From Niveispirillum fermenti (GTDB lineage Bacteria; Pseudomonadota; Alphaproteobacteria; Azospirillales; Azospirillaceae): a stretch of DNA of 64,000 nucleotides. The position numbers and the translations under genes were made by a program. The stretch spans positions 25,244-89,243 of the forward strand of contig NZ_JBLTXA010000017.1 of assembly GCF_048066175.1 (NCBI RefSeq), in the 5' to 3' direction. This document shows positions 8,172 through 17,568 of the stretch, one piece after another. Under the pieces are notes generated by a model. That model saw nothing but the letters and a program-made list of their open reading frames with translations. It was not told where the DNA came from and searched no databases. Every line of letters starts with the position of its first letter. Within the stretch, counting starts at the first letter, position 1.

Positions 8172-11100
8172 ATGGCGTTCAAGCTCGAACAGCGTAAGTC
8201 CGAGCTGTTGGAGCAGGTGGTCGCGAGGTTGCGTTCCCGCCTGTCGAAGGAAAAGGCCGGTCTGGCCGAGGCGTTTGTCAGGGCTTTCTACCGCAACGTG
8301 TCGCCCGACGACATGCTGCGGTCCACGGCCGATGAACTGTACGGTGCGGCGATTGCCATCATGCAGTTCGCCTGCATCCGGCGGCCCGGCGAAGCGCTGG
8401 TGCGGGTCGTGAACCCGCGCATGGACAGCGATGGCTGGCATGCCCACCACACGGTGGTGGAGATCGTCAACGACGACATGCCCTTCCTGGTCGACAGCGT
8501 GTCGGCGGAAATGAACCGCCGCGGCCTGACCGTACATCTGGTCGTCCACCCTGTCATACGCGCCACCCGCGATGCCAATGGCCGCCTGACAGCCATCTAC
8601 ACCGCCGAGGACGCACCCGCCGCGGCATTGCTGGAATCGGTGATGCATATCGAGGTGGACCAACGCACCGATCCGGCCGAGATCGAGGCCATCCGGGCCG
8701 GGGTCGCCACCGTGCTGGCCGATGTGCGCGCCGCCGTGGCCGATTTCCAGGCCATGCGCGCGCGCCTGGCCGACACGCTGGCCGCAAGCGAGCAATCCCC
8801 CCTGCCCCTTTCCTCCGAAGAAGTGAAGGAGGGCCTGTCCTTCCTGCGCTGGATGGACGAGGACCATTTCATCTTCCTGGGCGTGCGCGAATACCGGCTG
8901 GGCCGCGACAAGGATGAGGAGACGCTGGACATCCTGGGCGGTGAGGGGCTGGGCCTGCTGCGCGACGACGATGTCAGCGTCTTCGACGGGCTGCGCCATT
9001 TCTCCGCCCTGCCGCCGGAGGTCCGGGCCTTCGTGCGCCAGCCGCGCTTCATGATGGTGACCAAGTCCAACAAGGACAGCACGGTCCATCGCCGCGCGCC
9101 GCTGGACGCCATCATGGTCAAGCTGTTCAACACCAGCGGGGAGGAGATCGGCGAGCGCCTGTTCGTCGGCCTGTTCACCAGCACCGCCTATAACCGTTCG
9201 GCCCGCGACATCCCGTTCCTGCGCCAGAAGGTGAACCGCGTGCTGGCCCGTTCCGGCTTCGATCCGAGGGGCCATGACGGCAAGGCGCTGGTCCATATCC
9301 TGGAGACCTACCCGCGGGAGGAACTGTTCCAGATCGGTGATGACGAATTGAGCGACATCGCCAATGGCGTCCTGCATCTCCAGGAACGCCAGCGCATCGC
9401 CCTGTTCGTGCGCAAGGACCCGTTTGAACGTTTCGTTTCCGCATTGATCTATGTTCCCCGCGAACGTTACGATACCGATCTGCGCCGGCGCCTGCAGGCT
9501 CTGATCGAAAGGGCCTATGACGGCACCAGCACCCAGGTGAATGTCGCCCTGGCGGAAAGCGTGCTGGCACGGGTCCACCTGATCATCCAGACCACACCCG
9601 GCAAGCTGCCCGACGTGGATGTGGTCGAGCTTGAAAACCAGTTGATCGAAACGGCCCGCGGCTGGCGCGACCGGCTGACCCAGGCGCTGGTGGAGGAAAG
9701 GGGCGAGGCCACCGGCCTGGCGCTGGCCCGCAAATATGCCGGCAGCCTGCCCGCCTCCTACCAGGAAGCCTATACCCCCGATGACGCCGTGGTGGACATC
9801 GCGCGGGTGGAGCAGATCCTGTCCAGGGGCGGCATCGCGATGAACCTGTACCGGCCGGTGGAAGCCGACGCCGATCAGTTGTTCTTCAAGGTCTATCAGG
9901 CAGGCACGCCCGTGGAACTGTCCAAGGTGCTGCCCATGCTGGAGCATCTGGGCCTGCGCATCCTGGCCGAGGGCGGGCCGTTCGAGGTGGAGCTGGCCGG
10001 CGACACGCCCAACATCTTCATGCAGGATTTCGACATGCGCACAGCCGACGGCAGTGCCGTCGAACTGGACCGTGTGAAGGCCGCGTTCGAGGAGGCGTTC
10101 CTGCGCGTCTGGACGGGCCAGGCGCAATCCGACGGTTTCAACCGCCTGGTGCTGCTGGCCGGCATGGACTGGCGGGAGGTCACGGCCCTGCGCGCCTATG
10201 CCAAGTATTTGAAACAGGCCAAGTTCGACTTCAGCCAGGAATATATCGAAAACACGCTGGCGGCCCATGCCGGCATCGCCCGGCTGTTGCTGGACCTGTT
10301 CCGCATGAGCCATGATCCGGCACTGCTGACCCGGCTGGGCCGTGACGAGGTGGACACCCGGCGCAAGGGCCTGATCCTGGAGATCGACCACGCGCTGGAC
10401 GATGTGTCGAACCTGGACGAGGATCGCATCCTGCGCCGGATGCTGAACATCATCCGCGCCACGCTGCGCACCAATTTCTTCCAGAAGGCCGGCGACGGCA
10501 AACCGAAATCCTATATCAGCTTCAAGCTGGACAGCGGTTCCATCGATGACCTGCCGCTTCCCCGCCCCTGGCGGGAAATCTGGGTCTACAGCCCGCGGGT
10601 GGAAGCGATCCACCTGCGCGGCGGCAAGGTGGCGCGCGGCGGCATCCGCTGGTCCGACCGGCGGGAGGATTTCCGTACCGAGATCCTGGGCCTGATCAAG
10701 GCACAGATCGTCAAGAACGCGGTCATCGTGCCCGTGGGCAGCAAGGGCGGCTTCGTCGTGAAGAACCCGCCGCCGGCCAGCGCCGGGCGCGACGTGCTGA
10801 TGGCCGAAGTGGTCGAATGCTACAAGACCATGATGCGCGGCCTGCTGGACATCACCGACAACCTGCGCAACGGCGCGGTCGTGCCGCCGCATGACGTGGT
10901 GCGGCTGGACAGCGACGATCCTTATCTGGTGGTCGCCGCCGACAAGGGTACGGCCACCTTCTCCGACATCGCCAATTCCGTATCCCGCGAATATGGCTTC
11001 TGGCTGGACGATGCCTTCGCCTCGGGCGGGTCGGCCGGCTATGACCACAAGGGCATGGGCATCACGGCCCGCGGCGCCTGGGAGGCGGTGAAGCGGCATT

Positions 11101-13025
11101 TCCGCGAACGGGGCAAGGACATCCAGAACGAGGAATTCACAGTGGTCGGCGTGGGCGACATGTCGGGCGACGTGTTCGGCAACGGCATGCTGCTGTCCCG
11201 CCATATCCGCCTGGTCGCCGCCTTCGACCATCGCCACATCTTCATCGATCCCACCCCCGATGCCGCGACCGGCTGGGCGGAGCGCAAGCGGCTGTTCGAC
11301 CTGCCGCGTTCCTCCTGGGCCGATTACGACACGACGAAATTGTCGCCGGGCGGCAGCATTTTCGACCGCAATGCCAAGTCGCTGCCGCTGTCGGCGGAGA
11401 TCCGGGCCGCCCTGGACATCCAGGCCGAGCGCGTGACCCCGGCCGAACTGATGCGTGCCGTGCTGAAAGCCAAGGCGGAGCTGCTGTGGCTGGGCGGCAT
11501 CGGCACCTATGTCAAATGCAGCGAGGAGACCAACGCCGACGCCGGCGACAAGGCCAATGACCCCATCCGCATCAATGGCCGCGAGCTGCGCGTCCAGGTC
11601 GTGGGCGAAGGGGCCAACCTGGGCTTCACCCAGCGCGGCCGCATCGAGGCGGCGCTGACCGGCATCGCGATCAACACCGATGCCATCGACAATTCGGCCG
11701 GCGTCGACACCTCCGACCACGAGGTGAACATCAAGATCCTGCTGCGCGACGTGATGGACAAGGGTGGCATGACGCGCGAACAGCGCGACGTGCTGCTGGC
11801 GGGCATGACGGACGATGTGGCCGCCCTGGTCCTGGCCGACAATTACAAGCAGACCCAGGCCCTGACCATCGCCCAGGCCGTGGCCGTGGAGACGCTGGAG
11901 GACCAGGCCCGCTTCGCGCGGTGGATGGAGAAGGGCGGCAAACTGTCCCGCGCGATCGAGTTCCTGCCCGATGACGAGGAGGTGGCCGCCCGCGCCAATG
12001 CCCGGCGCGGTCTGACCCGGCCGGAAATGGCCGTGCTGCTGGCCTATGCCAAGATCGACCTGTACGATCGGCTGCTGGCCTCCGACCTGCCCGACGACCC
12101 GGTGCTGGAACGCGACCTGATGCGTTATTTCCCCGACGCGCTGCGCGAAAGGTTCGGCGACGCCATCTGCCGCCACCAGTTGCGGCGGGAAATCATCTGC
12201 AGCTCCGTCACCAATGGCATGGTGAACCGCGTCGGCCCCACCTTCACCTGGGAAATGGTGGAACAGACGGGCCGCAGCGAGGGCGATGTCGCCCGCGCCT
12301 ATCTGATCGTCCGCGACGCCTTCGGCCTGCGCGGATTGTGGGAAGCCGTGGAGGGGCTGGACACCAAGGTGCCGGCATCGGCGCAGACCGCCATGATGCT
12401 GTTCACGGGCCGGCTGATGCGCCGGGCCGTGCCCTGGGTGCTGGCCCACGGCGCCTATCCGCTGGACATCGCCGCGGAATGCGAGCGCCTGTCCCCCGTG
12501 GTCGGCGAACTGACGGGGCACCTGCCCGACGTGCTGTCGCCGACGGCCCTGAAATGGCTGGCGGAAACGGCGGGCAACTGGTCCAAGGACGGCGTGCCGG
12601 GCGACCTTACGCGCCGCGTCGCGGCCCTGCCCCTGCTGGCGGCCGCGACCGATATCGCGGAAATCGCGGTGGAGGTGGGCAGCGATGCCGCCGATGTCGC
12701 CAGCCTTTATTTCGATCTGGGCGACCGCCTGGGCCTGGAATATCTGCGCGAGCGCACGGCGGAGGTGAAGACGGAGAACCACTGGCAACGCCAGGCGGTC
12801 GCCGCCGCACTGGACGATCTGTTCAACCTGCAGGCCCGGCTGACGGCCCGTGTGCTGGCCCAGCCGCAGGACCAGGGCGACCGGTTTGAAAGCTGGGCCG
12901 GCCAGCGGCAGGGGCCGCTGGACCGCATCCAGTCGCTGCTGGCCGAACTGCGCACGGTGGCGCATCTGGACATCGCCATGCTGGCCGTGGCCGGACGACA
13001 GTTGCGCGGGCTGCTGGCGGGCTGA
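8172..13025 (+). CDS. gdhB: NAD-dependent glutamate dehydrogenase, large (180 kDa) type
   Basis: At 1617 residues this matches the large bacterial NAD-GDH family (about 1600). It deaminates glutamate to 2-oxoglutarate and ammonia with NAD+, mainly in catabolism. ATG 8172 is chosen because GGGAGA precedes it by 6 nt and MAFKLEQRKSELLEQ is the expected beginning; the frame is open 115 codons further upstream, but that part overlaps the divergent Nudix gene. The N-terminal half carries the ACT-like regulatory region. The catalytic core around residues 800-1200 includes ARGGIRWSDRREDFRTE, IVPVGSKGGFVVK with the catalytic lysine region, GVGDMSGDVFGNGML of the NAD domain, and VGEGANLGFTQRGRIE. It appears monocistronic and divergent from the Nudix regulator. 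Confidence 0.96.
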   Translation: MAFKLEQRKSELLEQVVARLRSRLSKEKAGLAEAFVRAFYRNVSPDDMLRSTADELYGAAIAIMQFACIRRPGEALVRVVNPRMDSDGWHAHHTVVEIVNDDMPFLVDSVSAEMNRRGLTVHLVVHPVIRATRDANGRLTAIYTAEDAPAAALLESVMHIEVDQRTDPAEIEAIRAGVATVLADVRAAVADFQAMRARLADTLAASEQSPLPLSSEEVKEGLSFLRWMDEDHFIFLGVREYRLGRDKDEETLDILGGEGLGLLRDDDVSVFDGLRHFSALPPEVRAFVRQPRFMMVTKSNKDSTVHRRAPLDAIMVKLFNTSGEEIGERLFVGLFTSTAYNRSARDIPFLRQKVNRVLARSGFDPRGHDGKALVHILETYPREELFQIGDDELSDIANGVLHLQERQRIALFVRKDPFERFVSALIYVPRERYDTDLRRRLQALIERAYDGTSTQVNVALAESVLARVHLIIQTTPGKLPDVDVVELENQLIETARGWRDRLTQALVEERGEATGLALARKYAGSLPASYQEAYTPDDAVVDIARVEQILSRGGIAMNLYRPVEADADQLFFKVYQAGTPVELSKVLPMLEHLGLRILAEGGPFEVELAGDTPNIFMQDFDMRTADGSAVELDRVKAAFEEAFLRVWTGQAQSDGFNRLVLLAGMDWREVTALRAYAKYLKQAKFDFSQEYIENTLAAHAGIARLLLDLFRMSHDPALLTRLGRDEVDTRRKGLILEIDHALDDVSNLDEDRILRRMLNIIRATLRTNFFQKAGDGKPKSYISFKLDSGSIDDLPLPRPWREIWVYSPRVEAIHLRGGKVARGGIRWSDRREDFRTEILGLIKAQIVKNAVIVPVGSKGGFVVKNPPPASAGRDVLMAEVVECYKTMMRGLLDITDNLRNGAVVPPHDVVRLDSDDPYLVVAADKGTATFSDIANSVSREYGFWLDDAFASGGSAGYDHKGMGITARGAWEAVKRHFRERGKDIQNEEFTVVGVGDMSGDVFGNGMLLSRHIRLVAAFDHRHIFIDPTPDAATGWAERKRLFDLPRSSWADYDTTKLSPGGSIFDRNAKSLPLSAEIRAALDIQAERVTPAELMRAVLKAKAELLWLGGIGTYVKCSEETNADAGDKANDPIRINGRELRVQVVGEGANLGFTQRGRIEAALTGIAINTDAIDNSAGVDTSDHEVNIKILLRDVMDKGGMTREQRDVLLAGMTDDVAALVLADNYKQTQALTIAQAVAVETLEDQARFARWMEKGGKLSRAIEFLPDDEEVAARANARRGLTRPEMAVLLAYAKIDLYDRLLASDLPDDPVLERDLMRYFPDALRERFGDAICRHQLRREIICSSVTNGMVNRVGPTFTWEMVEQTGRSEGDVARAYLIVRDAFGLRGLWEAVEGLDTKVPASAQTAMMLFTGRLMRRAVPWVLAHGAYPLDIAAECERLSPVVGELTGHLPDVLSPTALKWLAETAGNWSKDGVPGDLTRRVAALPLLAAATDIAEIAVEVGSDAADVASLYFDLGDRLGLEYLRERTAEVKTENHWQRQAVAAALDDLFNLQARLTARVLAQPQDQGDRFESWAGQRQGPLDRIQSLLAELRTVAHLDIAMLAVAGRQLRGLLAG

Positions 13026-13038
13026 TACCCGGCGGCGT

Positions 13039-13461
13039 TCAGGAAAGGGGCGGCCCGGCGACGGGTTGCCCCTTTTTCCTTTTCGGGGCGGGGCGCGTGG
13101 CGACGAAGGTCGCCGTGCAACACAGGATGCCGCCCACCACGACCGGCACCCAGGGGTTGGTCGCCGTCAGGAACACGATCAGCCAGGACAGGGACATGAC
13201 GGCCACGGCCGCGATCTTGGCCCGGGTCGGGATGGCGCCCTGTTCGCGCCAGTCGCGCAACGGCGGGCCGAAGCGCGGATGATCCAGCAGCTTTTGCGCC
13301 TTTTCCGGATGGGACCGGAAATAGGCCCACAAGGCCACCAGCAGGAAGGGCGTCGTCGGCAATACCGGCAGCACCGCGCCAGCCATGGCCAGCGCCACGC
13401 AGACATAGCCAAGCGCCATGTAAAGGGGCCGCCAGCGGCTTTTTTCCTTCGGCTCGTTCAT
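13039..13461 (-). CDS. DUF454 (YbaN-like) inner-membrane protein
   Basis: The product has 140 residues from the ATG at 13459-13461 (MNEPKEKSRWRPLYMALGYV); an upstream extension of 21 codons is possible but unconserved. DUF454 proteins are small membrane proteins of unknown function. Hallmarks are the first membrane segment ending GAVLPVLPTTPFLLVALWAY and the following F..HP..G..L..W pattern (HPRFGPPLRDWREQGAIP), then two close hydrophobic segments (about 85-125). It is tail-to-tail with the glutamate dehydrogenase gene. Confidence 0.85.
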   Translation of the reverse strand: MNEPKEKSRWRPLYMALGYVCVALAMAGAVLPVLPTTPFLLVALWAYFRSHPEKAQKLLDHPRFGPPLRDWREQGAIPTRAKIAAVAVMSLSWLIVFLTATNPWVPVVVGGILCCTATFVATRPAPKRKKGQPVAGPPLS

Positions 13462-13668
13462 CCCGCCCGCCGCCAATCGCAAATCATTCGCAACATTTTG
13501 GCCTGGAAGGCGGATGGATGGCAAGGCTCCCCTGGCATCGGTGGCAGGTTATCGCACCGGGAGATAACCCGGCCGGGATGGCCGCACGCTATTGACGCCC
13601 GGCGGGGCTGCGTGATGATAGGGGGGCAACCATGCACCAAGAACCGCCAACACCAGGGCACATCCCCC

Positions 13669-14508
13669 ATGTTCAACATCGCCACCGTGGATTTCCAGGC
13701 CCCCGACGCCGCCGGGCAGTTCACCCGTTCCATGCATGAGACGGGCTTCGCCGTGCTGCGCAACCATCCGATCGACACCGCCCTGATCGGGGAACTGTAC
13801 AAGGTCTGGGCCGGCTTCTTCGCCGGTGACGACAAGTTCGACTACCGGTTCGATCCGGAAATCCAGGACGGCTATTTCCCCTTCAAATCGGAAAACGCCA
13901 AGGACAGCGCCGTCAAGGACCTGAAGGAATTCTACCATGTCTATCCGAACCGCCGGCTGCCGCCGCCAGTGAAGGGGGCGACGGACCGCATGTATGCCGA
14001 CCTGCGGACCCTGGGCGACACCCTGCTGGGCTGGATACAGGCCAATGTGCCGGCCGCGGTGCGTGACGCCTTCTTCGAGCCGCTGCCCGGCATGATGCAG
14101 GGCTCCACCAGCACGCTTTTCCGCATCCTGCACTATCCGCCCATCGGCGAGGGGTATGAGCCGGGGGCCGTGCGCGCCGCCGCGCACGAGGATATCAACC
14201 TGATCACCCTGCTGGTCACGGGCAGCGAACCGGGGCTGCAGGCGCAGGACACGGCGGGCAACTGGCATGACGTGCCATGCGATGCCGGGATGATCGCCGT
14301 GAATGGCGGCGACATGCTGAAACTGGCGTCCAACAACTACATCCCGGCCACGCCCCACCGCGTCGTGAACCCGCCGCCCGAGCATAATGTGTCGCGCTAT
14401 TCCATGCCCATGTTCCTGCACCCGCGGCCCGATGTCCGCCTGTCGGCCGACCTGACGGCGGGTGCGTTCCTGGATCAGCGCCTGCGGGAGATCGGGTTGA
14501 AGAAGTAA
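13669..14508 (+). CDS. 2-oxoglutarate/Fe(II)-dependent dioxygenase, isopenicillin N synthase-like
   Basis: The predicted protein has 279 residues starting MFNIATVDFQ. The family uses Fe(II), oxygen and usually 2-oxoglutarate to oxidise small molecules. The iron ligands are visible as HED (AAHEDINLITLL, about residue 171) and the distal histidine in ATPHRVVNPP; the R-x-S pair binding the 2-oxoglutarate carboxylate is RYSMPMF. Substrate is not predictable. The IS630 element begins one base pair after its TAA, so the gene is intact but any native terminator may have been displaced. Confidence 0.85.
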   Translation: MFNIATVDFQAPDAAGQFTRSMHETGFAVLRNHPIDTALIGELYKVWAGFFAGDDKFDYRFDPEIQDGYFPFKSENAKDSAVKDLKEFYHVYPNRRLPPPVKGATDRMYADLRTLGDTLLGWIQANVPAAVRDAFFEPLPGMMQGSTSTLFRILHYPPIGEGYEPGAVRAAAHEDINLITLLVTGSEPGLQAQDTAGNWHDVPCDAGMIAVNGGDMLKLASNNYIPATPHRVVNPPPEHNVSRYSMPMFLHPRPDVRLSADLTAGAFLDQRLREIGLKK

Positions 14509-15691
14509 TACCAACCCGCCGATGAAGTGACTCTCGTTGTGATATGGGAGATTCCCCTGACAGCGTGGCTGTGATTCCCTTATCGCGCATTTTGAGCGTT
14601 GGGGGTGGCGATGTCAGGGGCAATCAAGATTATCCGTGAAGGTTCGGATGCGGCGACGCTACGTCGGGAGGCGGTGGGGAGCCGGGATGCGAATGTGGCC
14701 CGCCGCCTTTTGGCGCTTGCCCTGATTGCGGAAGGCAAGACGCGGGAGGAAGCGGCTGCGGCTGCCGGCATGGATCGCCAGACGTTACGGGATTGGGTGC
14801 ACCGCTATAACGCGGAGGGGATAGCCGGCCTGGCGGATCGTCGATCAAAGGGCCGGCCTGGGATTTTGTCCGCAGAACAACTGGAAGAGCTTGCCAGTTG
14901 GGTGCGCCAGGGCCCCGACCCGGAGAAGGATGGCATCGTTCGCTGGCGTTTGAGTGATCTGGCGATACGGATTTCTGATCGCTTTCACGTGGCAATCGCC
15001 GAAGGAGGGGTGGGCAAGATCCTGCACCGCCTGGGCTTCAGCCACATCTCAGCCCGACCGCGTCACCCGGGTCAGGACACGCAAGCCCTTGAGACGCATA
15101 AAAAAACTTCACCGCGCTGGTCGCCGCGGTGATCCCGGAGCACGCAAGCGGCAAGCCTCTGGAATTGTGGTGGCAGGACGAGGCCCGCGTCGGGCAACAG
15201 GGAACGCTCACCTACGCCTGGGCCGACAAGGGCAGCCGGCCCCGCCAGTTGAAGGACACCCGCTATAGCTGGGCCTATATCTTCGGCGCTGTCTGCCCGG
15301 CACGCGATGTCGGTGCCGCCCTGGTCCTGCCCCGTGCCAACGCAGAAGCAATGAACAAGCATCTGGCTGAAATCGCCACTCAGGTCCAGCCGGGAAGCCA
15401 CGCCGTTCTCATTCTCGACGGGGCCGGATGGCACCAGACAGGCGGAAGACTGAAGGTCCCCGATACTATCAGCATCCTTCATCTGCCACCCTATTGCCCC
15501 GAACTCAATCCCGTCGAAAATATCTGGCAGTACCTGCGCCAGAATTTCCTCGGAAACAGAATATTCAATGATTACAACGATATCGTTGATGCCTGCTGCA
15601 ACGCATGGAACAGCCTCATCGCACAAACAGGGAAAATTCGACAAATCGCTTCAAGGCAATGGGCAACGGTCAATCATTAGGGAGATTGGTA
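14509..15691 (+). mobile_element. IS630-family insertion sequence
   Basis: The element is about 1.18 kb and is bounded by TA at 14509-14510 and 15690-15691, the target duplication expected for IS630/Tc1-mariner elements. The left end reads TACCAACCCGCCGATGAAGT, and the right end on the opposite strand reads TACCAATCTCCCTAATGATT. These are imperfect inverted repeats sharing TACCAA and further scattered matches. It carries one transposase split by a frameshift. It landed directly after the dioxygenase stop and directly before composite hairpin repeat copy 2. Confidence 0.88.
14611..15680 (+). CDS. IS630-family transposase, two frames joined by a -1 frameshift
   Basis: The first frame (14611-15132; a TTG start at 14599 is possible) encodes a helix-turn-helix domain (EEAAAAAGMDRQTLRDWVHRY) and ends in an out-of-frame tail. 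The second frame (to 15680) holds the DDE catalytic domain: WWQDEARVGQQG (first D), VLILDGAGWHQ (second D), and CPELNPVENIW (E). Reading CAT AAA AAA and slipping back one base on the seven A residues at 15100-15106 gives KKNFTALVAAVIPE, the normal family sequence across the join. The break is therefore probably programmed slippage rather than decay. All three catalytic residues are present, so the element may be active. Confidence 0.88.
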
Positions 15692-15877
15692 TAATACTAT
15701 TTTGTGGTGATCAGAACCTATAGGTTCTGATCACCACCCTCAATCGCCGGCGCCCACATTCGTGGGCATGCGCCGGCGCCAACATTCGTTGGCTTGGCTC
15801 CGCCGCACGAGCGGTGCGGCGGCGGTCGCCGCCGCACCAACTAGCGATGAGTTCTACTCATCGCTAGTTGGCATAAG
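15692..15877. repeat. Composite hairpin repeat, copy 2
   Basis: This copy starts TAATACTATTTTG and ends TTGGCATAAG, the same layout as copy 1. Hairpin I pairs 17 bp perfectly (GTGGTGATCAGAACCTA with TAGGTTCTGATCACCAC). Relative to copy 1, two C-G pairs have become T-A with both sides changed. The second module is duplicated (CCCACATTCGTGGG, then GCCAACATTCGTTGGC). The terminal hairpin CCAACTAGCGATGAG/CTCATCGCTAGTTGG (15837-15871) also keeps perfect pairing with a swapped T-A pair. The IS630 right end abuts it. Confidence 0.85.
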
Positions 15878-15882
15878 CCCTG

Positions 15883-16356
15883 TCAGCCCGTATGGAATTC
15901 CGGCAGGGCTTCCACGGGGAAATTCACCGACCGCGCGATGAAGCATTTCTCATGCGCGGTATGGTGCAGGTGGCGGGCCTTTTCCACATCGCTGCCGGGC
16001 GCCAGGGTCACGCGCGGGCGCAGCAGGACGCGCGTGAACTGCCCCTCCCCGCCCGGCAGTTCGCTCATCCAGCCTTCCGCCCGATCCTCATAGGCCGTGA
16101 CGACGATACCGGCCCCCGCACACAGGCCCAGATACCAGAGCTTGTGACAGGCCGACAGCGAGGCGACCAGCAGATCCTCCGGGTTCCAGCAGGCCGCGTC
16201 GCCGCGGAAGCCAGGATCGGAAGAACCCTGGATGGCGGGCTTGGCCCCCGCCTCGATCCGGTGGGCACGGCTATAGGCGCGATAGCCGCTGGTCCCCGTC
16301 CCCTGATTGCCGGTCCAGGTGACGGTGACGGCGTAGTGATGTTCCTTGCCGGACAT
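15883..16356 (-). CDS. OsmC-family peroxiredoxin-like protein
   Basis: The product has 157 residues, a typical OsmC/Ohr length. These cytosolic proteins reduce organic hydroperoxides through two cysteines. Cys70 in LSACHKLWYL and Cys138 in HEKCFIARSVNFPV match the two reactive cysteines, and CWNPEDLLVASLSAC is the family signature. It looks closer to general OsmC proteins than to Ohr. The OhrR-like regulator of this window is 27 kb away, so a regulatory link is only a guess. Its 3' end abuts repeat copy 2. Confidence 0.88.
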   Translation of the reverse strand: MSGKEHHYAVTVTWTGNQGTGTSGYRAYSRAHRIEAGAKPAIQGSSDPGFRGDAACWNPEDLLVASLSACHKLWYLGLCAGAGIVVTAYEDRAEGWMSELPGGEGQFTRVLLRPRVTLAPGSDVEKARHLHHTAHEKCFIARSVNFPVEALPEFHTG

Positions 16357-16489
16357 GCAGGACCCCTTCCCCTTGGTTCAGGGCGCGCCCGTCCGCAGGA
16401 TGGCGGTGGTGGCGCCGCGCCGGCATGGTAACGCCCGCCGGCCCCGGCGTGCGGGGGCAATTGTGCAGGCCAGGACGGTGCCGGCCGCA

Positions 16490-17320
16490 TCAGGGGCGGA
16501 AACGGTGCCCGCGCGCCGCCACCTCGGTCCGCATGTCGGGCAACGGCTTGTTGCGGGCCAGGATATCCGCATAGGCGGGACCGGCCAGCACCCGTTCATA
16601 GGCCGCTTCGAACATCCGCCGTTCCAGCGACGCGGCGAAGGGGCGGGAAAAGCCCATGTAGGAACGCTGGGCGGAGAGCGGCTGACCCGCCGGCAGCAGG
16701 CGGCTGCCCGGGCGCTCGGCCTGGAACCGGGCCACGGCCCGGGCATGGGCCGCCACCGCATCCAGCCGCCCCATCAGAAGCAGGTTCAACGCCAGGTCAA
16801 CGGTCCGCACGATCTCCAGCACCGTGCCCGGCCGGCGTTCCAGGTCGCCCCCCACAGCCCAGCCCAGCGGGACGCCGATCAGCCGTGGTTCCTGTGATGG
16901 CAGGGGGGCGTCGCCCGGCGGCACCGACCGGAACAGCCACATCTGATCGACATAGAAATATTCCTGGCTGAACACCAGCCAGGTCGACCGTTCCGGCGTG
17001 TAATAGGGGCCGATCAGGATATCGGCCGCCGCCATCTCCACTTCCTTCTGGGCGCGCGGCCAGGGATATTGCTGGAACCGGCACTGAAGGCCGGCATCCC
17101 CGCAGGCCGCACGGGCCAGTTCGGCCCCGATCCCCCGCTCGCATGCCGGCCCGTCCGACACGAAGGGCAAGGGGCCGCACACGATTTCGACGGCAGGCCC
17201 TTCGGTCACAGGCTGCGGGCCGGCCCCATCCGGCGCCCCGGCAACGGTGGCCGGCTGCAACAGGATCGCCGCCAGCAGGACGGCCGGAAGGAACCGCCAT
17301 GGGCGGCCGGGGACACGCAT
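16490..17320 (-). CDS. Periplasmic amino-acid-type substrate-binding protein (ABC transporter SBP family 3-like)
   Basis: From the ATG at 17318-17320 the protein has 276 residues. It begins with a signal peptide (RPWRFLPAVLLAAILLQPATVAGA). The rest resembles family 3 solute-binding proteins: RGIGAELARAAC, QYPWPRAQKEVEMAAADILIGPYYTPERS, and AAYERVLAGPAYADIL at the end. No permease or ATPase gene is next to it. Such orphan proteins often scavenge or serve as sensory binding proteins, but the ligand is unknown. It is divergent from pyrC across a 248-bp gap. Confidence 0.75.
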   Translation of the reverse strand: MRVPGRPWRFLPAVLLAAILLQPATVAGAPDGAGPQPVTEGPAVEIVCGPLPFVSDGPACERGIGAELARAACGDAGLQCRFQQYPWPRAQKEVEMAAADILIGPYYTPERSTWLVFSQEYFYVDQMWLFRSVPPGDAPLPSQEPRLIGVPLGWAVGGDLERRPGTVLEIVRTVDLALNLLLMGRLDAVAAHARAVARFQAERPGSRLLPAGQPLSAQRSYMGFSRPFAASLERRMFEAAYERVLAGPAYADILARNKPLPDMRTEVAARGHRFRP

Positions 17321-17568
17321 CAACGACACCTGCCATGAAGGGTGGTGGGAAATGGCGGGGCCCGCAGATGGCCGGACAGGTCCGAAGCCCGGCCGACGGA
17401 TTGCAAGCCTATGAAGTTCCCGGCCGGCGGTCAACAACCCAGCCGCGCATCACCACCCCTCTTGCGGGGCCGCCCGTCCCCGGCGCAGGCCCGGCCTTCC
17501 ACCGCAACGCTTGAGTGGCAGGGGCTTTGGCCCTAGACAATCCGGCAACTGCCAGGGGATCGAACGAC

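Noticed and set aside
8166..12965. A 1599-codon open frame antisense to the glutamate dehydrogenase gene
   Set aside because: It mirrors the sense gene exactly in extent and has no ribosome binding site or recognisable domain, so it is a codon-bias artefact.
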